DNA of 64,000 nucleotides from positions 4,379,501-4,443,500 of the forward strand of contig NZ_CP033334.1 of the NCBI RefSeq assembly GCF_013170705.1, in the 5' to 3' direction. Every line of letters begins with the position of its first letter. Within the stretch, counting starts at the first letter, position 1. The DNA comes from Mesorhizobium loti (GTDB taxonomy: Bacteria > Pseudomonadota > Alphaproteobacteria > Rhizobiales > Rhizobiaceae). Positions 56,548 to 64,000 of this stretch are shown here, in pieces. The notes below the pieces were generated by a model. That model worked only from the letters and a program-made list of their open reading frames with translations. It did not search any database and was not told the origin of the DNA. Made by a program: the position numbers and the translations under genes.

Positions 56548-58119
56548 ATGGCAGCACAATTTGATCTCAAGAACGACGGCGTGGTCGTCATCATCGGCTC
56601 TGGCGCCGGGGGCGGCACGCTCGGCAACGAACTGGCCCAGAAGGGCATAGACGTCGTCATCCTCGAGGCGGGCGCCCGTCACGAGTATGAGGACTTCATC
56701 AACGACGAATGGGATTCGTTCGCCCAACTGGCCTGGAAGGACAAGCGCACCACATCGGGCGACTGGCGTGTGGCGAAGGATTTTCCCAACCTGCCGGCCT
56801 GGATCGTCAAATCGGTCGGCGGCTCGACGACGCACTGGGCCGGAGCCTCGCTGCGTTTCCAGGAGCACGAGTTCAAGACGGCGACCACCTACGGCAAGGT
56901 GAAGGGCGCGAACCTCCTCGATTGGCCGGTGACGCTGGCCGAAATGGAGCCGTACTACGCCAAGGCGGAAGCCAAGATGGGCGTCACGGGCACCAATGAC
57001 TGGCCGCGCCTGCCGGGCAACAACAACTTCAAGGTTCTCAAGGCGGGCGCCGACAAGCTCGGCTACAAGGAATGCCATACCGGCAACATGGCGATCAACT
57101 CCGTCGAGCGCGACGACCGCAATTCCTGCCAGCAGACCGGCTTCTGCTTCCAGGGCTGCAAATGGGGCGCCAAATGGTCGACGCTCTACACCGAAATCCC
57201 CAAGGGCGAGGCGACAGGCCACCTCGAAGTCCGGCCGAACGCCATGGTGATCAAGATCAACCATGATGCTTCGGGAAAGGTGACCGGCGTCGTCTACGCC
57301 GACAAGGACGGCAAGCTGCAGGAGCAGAAGGCCCGCATCGTCGCGGTGGCCGGTAACTCGATCGAAAGCCCGCGCCTGCTGCTCAATTCCGAATCGAGCA
57401 AATTCCCGCATGGCCTGGCCAACTCCTCGGGGCAGGTGGGCAAGAACTACATGCGCCACACCACGGGCTCGGTCTACGCGATCTTCGACAAACCGGTGCA
57501 CATGTATCGCGGCACCACCATGGCCGGCATCATCCGCGACGAGGCGCGGCATGATCCGTCACGTGGCTTCGTCGGCGGCTATGAGTTCGAGACGCTGTCG
57601 CTCGGCCTGCCGTTCATGGCGGCGTTCCTCAACCCAGGCGGCTGGGGACGCTCCTTCACCACGGCGCTCGACCATTATGACCACATGGCCGGCTTGTGGA
57701 TCGTCGGCGAAGACATGCCGCGCGAGGAAAACCGCATCACGCTGCATGCCGACGAAAAAGACGAGCATGGCATGCCGATCGCCGACGTGCATTTCGATGA
57801 CCATCCCAACGACACGGCGATGCGCGACCACGCCTACAAGCAGGCCTCGGCGCTCTACGCGGCGGTCGGCGCAACGCGCACCTTCCCGACACCGCCCTAT
57901 CCCTCGACGCATAATCTTGGCACCAACCGGATGAGCGAGAAGGCGGCCGATGGTGTCGTCAACAAGCACGGCCAAACGCACGACATCAAGAACCTGTTCG
58001 TGTCGGACGGCAGCCAGTTCACGACGGGTGCCGCGGAGAACCCGACCTTGACCATCGTGTCGCTGGCGATCCGCCAGGCCGACTACATCGCCGCCCAGAT
58101 GTCGGCCAAGACGATCTAA
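56548..58119 (+). CDS. GMC family FAD-dependent oxidoreductase (membrane-associated dehydrogenase subunit)
   Basis: The 523-residue flavoprotein has the N-terminal dinucleotide motif IGSGAGGGTLGNELAQKG and HWAGASLRFQEHEF. The C-terminal block STHNLGTNRMSEKAADGVV contains the active-site histidine region, then FVSDGSQFTTGAAENPT. The substrate is a polyol, aldose or gluconate-type sugar acid, by analogy. It follows the subunit 3 gene closely; no cytochrome c subunit is present in the next genes. A strong terminator follows. Confidence 0.92.
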   Translation: MAAQFDLKNDGVVVIIGSGAGGGTLGNELAQKGIDVVILEAGARHEYEDFINDEWDSFAQLAWKDKRTTSGDWRVAKDFPNLPAWIVKSVGGSTTHWAGASLRFQEHEFKTATTYGKVKGANLLDWPVTLAEMEPYYAKAEAKMGVTGTNDWPRLPGNNNFKVLKAGADKLGYKECHTGNMAINSVERDDRNSCQQTGFCFQGCKWGAKWSTLYTEIPKGEATGHLEVRPNAMVIKINHDASGKVTGVVYADKDGKLQEQKARIVAVAGNSIESPRLLLNSESSKFPHGLANSSGQVGKNYMRHTTGSVYAIFDKPVHMYRGTTMAGIIRDEARHDPSRGFVGGYEFETLSLGLPFMAAFLNPGGWGRSFTTALDHYDHMAGLWIVGEDMPREENRITLHADEKDEHGMPIADVHFDDHPNDTAMRDHAYKQASALYAAVGATRTFPTPPYPSTHNLGTNRMSEKAADGVVNKHGQTHDIKNLFVSDGSQFTTGAAENPTLTIVSLAIRQADYIAAQMSAKTI

Positions 58120-58136
58120 CCTCCCGACTGCCTGCT

Positions 58137-58170
58137 GGCGCGGAACCTGACTGGGTTCCGCGCCTTTTTT
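58137..58170 (+). terminator. Intrinsic terminator after the GMC oxidoreductase
   Basis: GGCGCGGAACC and GGTTCCGCGCC form a perfect 11-bp stem with a TGACTG loop, followed by six T. Confidence 0.95.
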
Positions 58171-58183
58171 GTGAGCCTGAACC

Positions 58184-60094
58184 TTATGCCCCGACCGGCT
58201 GGCCGTCCTTGCGGCGGATGGCGACCACCGATGGCCTCGGCGGCTGGCCGTCCCGGAAATCCGGCCACAGGGACTGCGCCTTGTCGAGCGTTTCGGCATC
58301 CTCGGAGGGATGCTGCACCGAAAGGAACAGCGTCGTGCCATCCGGCGTGAAGCAAGGGCCGGTCGCTTCCGCGCCATGCGGGCAGGTGAACAAAAGCTTC
58401 GGCAGGCCGCGCGCCGCGCCTTCCGTGTCGACGCCATAGACGCCGTCCGGCAGGCCGAAATCATTGGCGCCGTCGGTCGCCACCCAGAGCCGGCCGGCCG
58501 GGTCGAAGGTAATGTTGTCAGGGCAGACGAACCAGCCATTGTCCGACGTCTCGGGATGGAAGGTTGCGCCGACTTTGGTGTCCTTTGGATTGCCGCAGAG
58601 CACGAACAGGTCCCAGGCGTATTTGTCGGCGGTATGGTCGGCCTCGGCGCCGCGGCCCCCGGGCGGGATCAGCTCGACGATATGACCCCAGAGGTTTTCG
58701 GGCCGCGTGTTGGCCGGATTGACCTTGGATTCGTCTCGCTTCTTGTTCTTGGTCATGACGGCGTACACGCGGCCGGTGACCGGATTGGTCTCGATGTCCT
58801 CCGGCCGGTCCATCGGGGTCGCGCCGAGCGCGTCCGCCGCCAGCCGTGTCTTCAACAGCACCTCGGCCTGGTCGGCGAAGCCGTTCTCGGCGGTGAGCTT
58901 GCCCTGACCATGAACCAGCGGCAGCCATGTCAGCGAGCCATCGGCGTCGTAACGGGCGACCGAGAGCACGCCATCGTCCAGAAGGCCGTTGCCGGAGGCG
59001 GGGTTCGCCTTGTCGTAAGCCTTGTTCGAGACGTAGCGGTACATGTATTCGAAATAGTCATCGTCGCCCATGTAGACGACGATGCGGCCGTCCTTGTTGA
59101 GGACGACCGTGGAGGCCTCATGCGACATGCGGCCAAGGGCCGTGCGCTTCACCGGCTTCGATTGGGGATCATAAGGGTCGATCTCGACGACCCAGTCGAA
59201 GCGGTTCGGCTCGTTCGGCTCCTTGTCGATGTTGAAGCGGTCATGGAAACGGCCACGGCCGTAGATGTCGGAGCCATCAAAGCCATAGCGGTCGAGAATG
59301 TCGGCGGTCGGTGCCTTCTTCGGATCGCCGCCGAACAGATCGGAAACGCCTTCCTCGCAAGTCAGCACGGTGCCCCAGGGGGTAAAGCCACCGCTGCAAT
59401 TGTAGCTGGTGCCGAGCACTTTCGTACCGGTCGCGTCGGCGGACGTCCTGAGCAGCGCGTGGCCGGCTGCGGGCCCGGAAACGGTCATCTCGGTGTTGGC
59501 CGTGATGCGGCGATTGAGCGGACTGTCCTCGACGGTTTGCCACTTGCCGTCCTTGAACATGACCTCGACGATCGAGTGGCCCATCGCCGCCAGGCCGAGA
59601 TCGACCTGCTCCTTGCTCATCGTCTTGCCGGCGTCGTCCTCGGTCACGCCGGGAAACATGACATTGGGCGAGATGTATTCATTGTTGACGCAAAGCAGGC
59701 CGTGATCGGAATTCACCGAGCCCTTGGGAAGCGGCAGGAAGGCGATGTAATCGCAATTGTAGCCGAAACGCTTTTCCTGTTCGGCGGCCGCGACCGTGCT
59801 GCCGTCGAAATCCGGCAGGCCGGCGACGAGCGGATCGCCCCAGCGCGCGACGATTGTTGTTTCATAGCCATCGGCGGCGGCATGGGTCTTGTCATAGACC
59901 CGCTTCAGTTCGGGAAAGCCCAGTGTGGAAAGCGCGGCGGCATGTGTTTCGCCGGCGAACAACGAGCCGACAAAGCTGCCGCCGGCGATCAACGCGCCGG
60001 AAGCGATGCCGCCTTTGAGGAGCGTGCGGCGCGAGACGCGCTCGGCGATGATTTCGCGAATGACAGGGGAGGATGAAAACGGGAAGTTGGCCAT
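58184..60094 (-). CDS. phoX: PhoX-family periplasmic phosphatase
   Basis: The 636-residue precursor has a twin-arginine signal (RVSRRTLLKGGIASGALIAGG). The DUF839/PhoX blocks follow: DHGLLCVNNEYISP, NCSGGFTPWGTVLTCEEG, MGDDDYFEYMYRYVS and PENLWGHIVEL. PhoX is a calcium- and iron-dependent alkaline phosphatase that releases phosphate from esters. It converges with the GMC gene. The ATG at 60094 positions the Tat signal; the longer frame to 60130 is not supported. Confidence 0.92.
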   Translation of the reverse strand: MANFPFSSSPVIREIIAERVSRRTLLKGGIASGALIAGGSFVGSLFAGETHAAALSTLGFPELKRVYDKTHAAADGYETTIVARWGDPLVAGLPDFDGSTVAAAEQEKRFGYNCDYIAFLPLPKGSVNSDHGLLCVNNEYISPNVMFPGVTEDDAGKTMSKEQVDLGLAAMGHSIVEVMFKDGKWQTVEDSPLNRRITANTEMTVSGPAAGHALLRTSADATGTKVLGTSYNCSGGFTPWGTVLTCEEGVSDLFGGDPKKAPTADILDRYGFDGSDIYGRGRFHDRFNIDKEPNEPNRFDWVVEIDPYDPQSKPVKRTALGRMSHEASTVVLNKDGRIVVYMGDDDYFEYMYRYVSNKAYDKANPASGNGLLDDGVLSVARYDADGSLTWLPLVHGQGKLTAENGFADQAEVLLKTRLAADALGATPMDRPEDIETNPVTGRVYAVMTKNKKRDESKVNPANTRPENLWGHIVELIPPGGRGAEADHTADKYAWDLFVLCGNPKDTKVGATFHPETSDNGWFVCPDNITFDPAGRLWVATDGANDFGLPDGVYGVDTEGAARGLPKLLFTCPHGAEATGPCFTPDGTTLFLSVQHPSEDAETLDKAQSLWPDFRDGQPPRPSVVAIRRKDGQPVGA

Positions 60095-60149
60095 GTGTCT
60101 GCCTCTCGATGTGGATGGGTGACGGCGCACCGCTGCCTATCCAGCTTCG

Positions 60150-60167
60150 GCAACATCCAGATGACAT
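60150..60167 (-). promoter_or_regulatory. Possible PHO box upstream of phoX
   Basis: On the minus strand ATGTCAT-CTGG-ATGTTGC gives two half-sites 11 bp apart. The first differs at one base from CTGTCAT; the second keeps only TGT. It lies 56-73 bp upstream of the phoX start. The match is weak, and only known PhoB control of phoX homologues makes it worth noting. Confidence 0.3.
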
Positions 60168-60208
60168 GAGAAAGGCGGGCAGGGCCTGCAGACCGCACCC
60201 GCCAAGGC

Positions 60209-60616
60209 CTACGGATTGCCTCCCTTGGTGCAGGTCGATGCCGTGAAGGCGCCATCGGGCTGCTTCATGATGATGTCGAAGGAAGGTGGGCTCTCGCCGT
60301 CCAGCGTTGCCTGGGTCAGCGACAGCGAGTTGCCGCCCGCCGTATAGCCGCCGAGCGGACCCAGCCAGGAGATGACGCCGTTTGCATCCATCTGGTAGTT
60401 GTAGCCCTGCTGGGCGGTCCCGAAGGTGACCGGGCCCGTGTAGACATTGCCCTTGATGGTGATGTCGCCGAGGTTGAGGAACATGCCGAGCAGGTAGACC
60501 TCGCAGTGATAGGTGCCATCGGGCATCTTGCCGTCGCTGAAGTCGGCCCGTGCGATCCCGGTCGCTGCCGCCAGAAGCACCATGCCGATGAAAATGCGAT
60601 AAATCAGGGACGCCAT
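60209..60616 (-). CDS. Small exported protein of unknown function
   Basis: The 135-residue precursor has a signal peptide (MASLIYRIFIGMVLLAAATGIA, cleaved near ARA-DFS). The ~112-residue mature domain is beta-rich with Gly/Tyr motifs (GTYHCEVYLLGMFLNLGDITIKG, NVYTGPVTFG) and two Cys at about residues 37 and 130. I recognise no family. The start is the ATG giving the signal peptide; the frame extends to 60730. It may share an operon direction with phoX but 114 bp separate them. Confidence 0.65.
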   Translation of the reverse strand: MASLIYRIFIGMVLLAAATGIARADFSDGKMPDGTYHCEVYLLGMFLNLGDITIKGNVYTGPVTFGTAQQGYNYQMDANGVISWLGPLGGYTAGGNSLSLTQATLDGESPPSFDIIMKQPDGAFTASTCTKGGNP

Positions 60617-60736
60617 GACGTTGCTCGGTTGAGACGCGAGCTTGCCCCATTTTTGGGCCGTACCGCAACATTTGTCGTCCGCGTCCCGCGTGCGGCGATC
60701 AAAATCTAGGCATTTGCTAAAATTGGACAAAAATTA

Positions 60737-60760
60737 GGCAGATGCCTGGTGCGTTGCGCA
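60737..60760. promoter_or_regulatory. Possible enhancer sites upstream of urtA
   Basis: Two small dyads, GGCA-GA-TGCC (60737-60746) and TGCG-TTG-CGCA (60750-60760), lie 110-135 bp upstream of the sigma-54 promoter, where an NtrC-type activator would bind. The sequences are not a full NtrC consensus. Confidence 0.35.
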
Positions 60761-60869
60761 AATTTCCCTCAACCAATTTTTAACCGGCTCTCTTTTGTTT
60801 GTTTCACCTAATATAATAACAATCTGATAATATTTGTCTATTTGCCGTTTTTCAGAATCCGCGCAGCGG

Positions 60870-60887
60870 TTGGCATGGGGGTTGCAT
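60870..60887 (+). promoter_or_regulatory. Sigma-54 (-24/-12) promoter of urtABC
   Basis: TTGGCATGGGGGTTGCAT matches the RpoN consensus TGGCAC-N5-TTGC at all but one base, with the correct spacing between GG and GC. It lies 43 bp before the urtA start, with a predicted transcription start near 60896. This predicts activation under nitrogen limitation. Confidence 0.85.
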
Positions 60888-60929
60888 TGTAGTGTTGCGG
60901 TGCAATCAACCAGCTTGGGAGTCTTCCGT

Positions 60930-62240
60930 ATGAGGGGTAATTTCTCGACAATAACAAAAATGTTCTCGGCAAGCGTGGTCGCCGCAGGCCTGCTGATGTC
61001 GGCGCCCGCCAAGGCGGCGGACGACACGATCAAGGTCGGCATTCTCCATTCGCTGTCGGGGACCATGGCGATTTCGGAGACGACGCTGAAGGATGCCATG
61101 CTGATGCTCATCGACGAGCAGAACGCCAAGGGCGGCCTGCTCGGCAAGAAGCTTGAAGCCGTTGTCGTCGATCCGGCATCCAACTGGCCGCTGTTCGCCG
61201 AAAAGGCACGCGAGCTGATTTCGAAGGACAAGGTCGCGGCTGTGTTCGGCTGCTGGACCTCGGTGTCGCGCAAGTCGGTGCTGCCGGTGTTCTCCGAACT
61301 CGACAACATCCTGTTCTATCCCGTCCAGTATGAGGGCGAGGAAAGCGAGCGCAACGTGTTCTACACCGGTGCGGCTCCGAACCAGCAGGCCATTCCGGCC
61401 GTCGACTATCTGATGAGCGCGGATGGCGGCTCGGTGAAGCGCTGGGTGCTCGAGGGCACCGACTACGTCTATCCGCGCACCACCAACAAGATCCTAGAAG
61501 CCTATCTAAAGTCCAAGGGCGTCGCGGCCGAGGACATCATGGTCAACTACACGCCGTTCGGTTTCTCGGATTGGCAGACGGAGGTCTCGGCGATCAAGAA
61601 GTTCGGTTCGGCCGGAAAGAAGACCGCCGTCGTCTCGACCGTCAACGGCGACGCCAACGTGCCGTTCTACAAGGAACTCGGCAACCAGGGCATCAAGGCC
61701 GAGGACATCCCGGTCATGGCCTTCTCGGTCGGTGAGGAAGAACTTGCCGGTCTAGACACCAAGCCGCTGGTCGGCCATCTCGCCGCCTGGAACTATTTCG
61801 AGAGCGTCAACACGCCTGAGAACAAGAAGTTCATCGCCGACTGGCACAAGTTCATCAAGAACAACAAGCGCACCACCAACGACCCGATGGAAGCACACTA
61901 TATCGGCTTCAACATGTGGGTGAAGGCAGTCCAGAAGGCCGGCACCACCGATCCGGACAAGGTCATCGACGCCATGATCGGCGTTTCGGTGCCGAACCTG
62001 ACCGGCGGCTATTCGACGATGATGCCGAACCACCACATCACCAAGCCGGTGCTGATCGGTGAAATCCAGGCCAATGGCCAGTTCGAAACAGTTTCGAAGA
62101 CGCCGGGCCTGGTGATGGGCGACGAATGGTCCGACTACCTGCCCGACTCCAAGGACCTGATTTCCGATTGGCGCGCGCCGCTGAGTTGCGGCAACTTCAA
62201 CGTCAAAACCGGCAAGTGCGGCGGCAAAGGCACAAACTGA
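60930..62240 (+). CDS. urtA: Urea ABC transporter substrate-binding protein
   Basis: The 436-residue precursor has a Sec signal (MRGNFSTITKMFSASVVAAG, cleaved near AKA-ADD). The family's TIKVGILHSLSGTMAISE, FGCWTSVSRKSVLPV and LFYPVQYEGEESERNVFYTGAAPNQQ follow. These are diagnostic of UrtA rather than amino-acid binding proteins. It delivers urea to UrtBC at the inner membrane. The start follows TTGGGAG. A pair of stem-loops separates it from urtB. Confidence 0.95.
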   Translation: MRGNFSTITKMFSASVVAAGLLMSAPAKAADDTIKVGILHSLSGTMAISETTLKDAMLMLIDEQNAKGGLLGKKLEAVVVDPASNWPLFAEKARELISKDKVAAVFGCWTSVSRKSVLPVFSELDNILFYPVQYEGEESERNVFYTGAAPNQQAIPAVDYLMSADGGSVKRWVLEGTDYVYPRTTNKILEAYLKSKGVAAEDIMVNYTPFGFSDWQTEVSAIKKFGSAGKKTAVVSTVNGDANVPFYKELGNQGIKAEDIPVMAFSVGEEELAGLDTKPLVGHLAAWNYFESVNTPENKKFIADWHKFIKNNKRTTNDPMEAHYIGFNMWVKAVQKAGTTDPDKVIDAMIGVSVPNLTGGYSTMMPNHHITKPVLIGEIQANGQFETVSKTPGLVMGDEWSDYLPDSKDLISDWRAPLSCGNFNVKTGKCGGKGTN

Positions 62241-62247
62241 TCCTCCC

Positions 62248-62315
62248 GGGCTGGACCTCCGGGTCCATGCCCAAGACCGCGCGCGTCCGGACTGTTTCCT
62301 CCACTGTCCGGACGC
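62248..62315 (+). promoter_or_regulatory. Two stem-loops between urtA and urtB
   Basis: Stem 1 (62248-62272) pairs GGGC-TGGACC with GGTCCA-GCCC, with one unpaired T and a UNCG-type UCCG loop. Stem 2 (62283-62315) pairs GCGTCCGGAC with GTCCGGACGC over 10 perfect bp. No T-tract follows. Such intercistronic stems often protect the binding-protein mRNA and raise its level over the permeases. Confidence 0.75.
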
Positions 62316-62346
62316 CCATTAAACCTTCAAGGGTCACCAAGAGCCG

Positions 62347-63963
62347 ATGAAGATTTTCCATGCGATGGGCCTGGCGCTCTTGTTCCTGTTGACGACGCTG
62401 TCGTCTTCGGGCGCTGCGGAAGCCGATCTGCGTGCCATTATCGCCAAGTTCGCGACAGTAACGGACTTTTCCGAGACGGGAGCCGTCGTTCAAGAGTTGA
62501 CAGCCACGGGCGACCCGGCTGTCGAACGGCCGCTTGCTGCATTGGCGGACGGCAATCTTTACTTTCGCACGGCCGACTCGATGGTGTTTGTCGGCGAGGA
62601 AGGCGACGAGAACGTCAAGCTTTTCGATCCGCTGAGCGGCGAGGCAGCAGGAGAGGCCTCCGCGGACGACATCACCAAGATCAGCGTCAACAACACGTTG
62701 CGCCGCGCCATCCGTGATGCATTGGGCACGCTGACGCTTGGTTCCAAGGATCCGGCTGTGCGCATTGCCGCAGCCGACACTATGTTCAAGACACCCGATG
62801 CCGCCAACATCGAGCCGCTCGACGCGGCGATCGCCAGTGAAAGCGTGGCGAGCGTCAAGGCTTTGCTCGAGCAGGCCCGTGCCGCGTCCATACTGGTTTC
62901 AGAAAAGCCCGATGCAGACAAGTTGGCGGCCATCGCGCTGATCGGCGCGCGCGGCGACCGTAACGCGGTTTCGCTTCTCACTTCCGTCGAGGCCAACGCC
63001 TCGGGAGCAGTGAAGGAAGCGGCGACGGCCGCGATCGCCAGCATCAATTCCACGCTGGCTTTCTGGGATGCCGGCCAGAACATCTGGTACGGCATTTCGC
63101 TGGGCTCGGTGCTGCTGCTCGCCGCGATCGGGCTCGCCATCACCTTCGGCGTGATGGGCGTCATCAACATGGCGCATGGCGAAATGGTGATGCTGGGTGC
63201 CTATACCACCTTCGTCGTCCAGCAGGTGATCCGCACATCCTTTCCCGGCCTGTTCGACTGGTCGCTGGTGATCGCACTGCCGCTTGCCTTCCTCGTCGCC
63301 GCACTGGTTGGTCTCGCCATAGAACGCGGCGTCATCCGCTTCCTTTACGGCCGACCGCTGGAGACGCTGCTGGCGACATGGGGCGTGTCGCTGATCCTGC
63401 AGCAGGCGGTGCGCTCGATCTTCGGGCCGACCAACCAGGAGGTCGGCAATCCATCCTGGATGTCGGGTTCGTTCTATGTCGGTCAGTTGGCCATCACCTG
63501 GAACCGTCTGTGGATCCTCGTTTTCGCGCTCACCGTGTTCGGCGTGTTGCTCTACGTGATGAAACGCACGCCCTGGGGCCTCCAGATGCGGGCCGTCACC
63601 GCCAACCGCCGCATGGCCGCCTCGATGGGCATCAGAACGCCATGGGTCGACGCGCTGACTTTCGCGCTGGGATCCGGCATTGCCGGCATCGCCGGCGTCG
63701 CGCTAAGCCAGATCGACAATGTCTCGCCCAATCTCGGCCGCGGCTACATCATCGACAGTTTCATGGTCGTCGTCTTCGGCGGTGTCGGCAATCTGTGGGG
63801 CACGCTGGTCGGCGCCTTCTCACTCGGCATCGTCAACAAGTTCCTCGAGCCTTATGCCGGCGCGGTGCTCGGCAAGATCGTCGTGCTGGTGCTGATCATC
63901 CTGTTCATCCAGAAGCGGCCGCGCGGCCTGTTCGCGCTCAAGGGCAGGGCGGTGGAAGCATGA
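62347..63963 (+). CDS. urtB: Urea ABC transporter permease UrtB
   Basis: The 538-residue protein has a signal/anchor at residues 1-20 and a ~220-residue periplasmic helical domain unique to UrtB. A LivH-type permease follows from about residue 250 (FGVMGVINMAHGEMVMLGAYT, GRPLETLLATWGVSLILQQ, ALSQIDNVSPNLGRGYIIDSF). Its TGA stop overlaps the urtC ATG by 4 bp. Confidence 0.95.
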   Translation: MKIFHAMGLALLFLLTTLSSSGAAEADLRAIIAKFATVTDFSETGAVVQELTATGDPAVERPLAALADGNLYFRTADSMVFVGEEGDENVKLFDPLSGEAAGEASADDITKISVNNTLRRAIRDALGTLTLGSKDPAVRIAAADTMFKTPDAANIEPLDAAIASESVASVKALLEQARAASILVSEKPDADKLAAIALIGARGDRNAVSLLTSVEANASGAVKEAATAAIASINSTLAFWDAGQNIWYGISLGSVLLLAAIGLAITFGVMGVINMAHGEMVMLGAYTTFVVQQVIRTSFPGLFDWSLVIALPLAFLVAALVGLAIERGVIRFLYGRPLETLLATWGVSLILQQAVRSIFGPTNQEVGNPSWMSGSFYVGQLAITWNRLWILVFALTVFGVLLYVMKRTPWGLQMRAVTANRRMAASMGIRTPWVDALTFALGSGIAGIAGVALSQIDNVSPNLGRGYIIDSFMVVVFGGVGNLWGTLVGAFSLGIVNKFLEPYAGAVLGKIVVLVLIILFIQKRPRGLFALKGRAVEA

Positions 63964-64000
63964 TCACGGGACGCTTCTTCGCCGCAGGCGCGGACCGCCG
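63960..64000 (+). CDS. urtC: Urea ABC transporter permease UrtC, 5' end only
   Basis: Thirteen codons, MITGRFFAAGADR, are visible before the window edge. Identity is inferred from position: an ATGA overlap with urtB and the conserved urtABCDE order. Confidence 0.75.
   Translation, partial: MITGRFFAAGADR

Overview
The window looks like ordinary chromosomal DNA from a rhizobial alphaproteobacterium, most likely Mesorhizobium or a close relative in the Hyphomicrobiales. This rests on GC-rich coding, a CckA-type hybrid kinase, a cysteine-poor DksA, a giant GPR/RgsE-like growth-pole protein, and dispersed Mesorhizobium-style palindromic intergenic elements. There is no sign of a phage, transposon, CRISPR array, tRNA or rRNA. 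I count about 55 protein genes. Two are cut by the window edges: mfd on the left and urtC on the right.

Layout. 0-10.5 kb: the mfd 3' end, class II DAHP synthase, a DUF4337 protein, a GGDEF protein, a GFA-family protein, dgkA, a hemerythrin protein, DedA and DUF1003, 3-methyladenine glycosylase, NAD synthetase and a GNAT protein. 10.5-17.8 kb: an ABC exporter behind a structured leader with a 13-codon ORF, an unknown GNAT-like protein, gltX overlapping tail-to-tail with a DUF2865 gene, and a beta-barrel porin. 18-24.5 kb: NADP malic enzyme, an SDR that lacks Tyr-x3-Lys, an LpxH-like phosphoesterase, an MFS transporter and a dipeptide/N-acyl-Glu epimerase. 24.5-28.6 kb: an Mla/MCE phospholipid transport operon (STAS-permease, ATPase, MCE protein, lipoprotein). 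28.6-38.2 kb: an exonuclease, the 2171-codon coiled-coil protein, an Hpt protein, ferredoxin and ferredoxin-NADP reductase. 38.2-42.5 kb: a DHA2-type MFS exporter, a DUF922 protein and folP-folB-folK. 42.5-49.5 kb: DUF924 with a CPA2 antiporter, two small exported proteins, YcjF-YcjX and SixA. 49.7-55.3 kb: dksA, a fliO-like gene, cckA, deoD and an RHH protein with a small upstream ORF. 55.4-64 kb: a glyoxalase-fold protein, a Tat-exported GMC dehydrogenase pair, PhoX, a small exported protein, and the urea transporter operon urtABC behind a clear sigma-54 promoter.

Themes. Many genes serve the envelope and polar cell cycle: GPR, CckA, Mla, LpxH-like, DgkA and the porin. A second group serves nutrient scavenging: urea uptake by Urt under sigma-54, and phosphate by PhoX with a possible PHO box. 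Three families of short palindromic elements punctuate the intergenic gaps in informative positions. One family fills two convergent gaps stop to stop, one brackets cckA, and one has been absorbed into the FolP C-terminus. The strongest candidates for something under-described are the repeat architecture of the giant pole protein and the leader of the ABC exporter.
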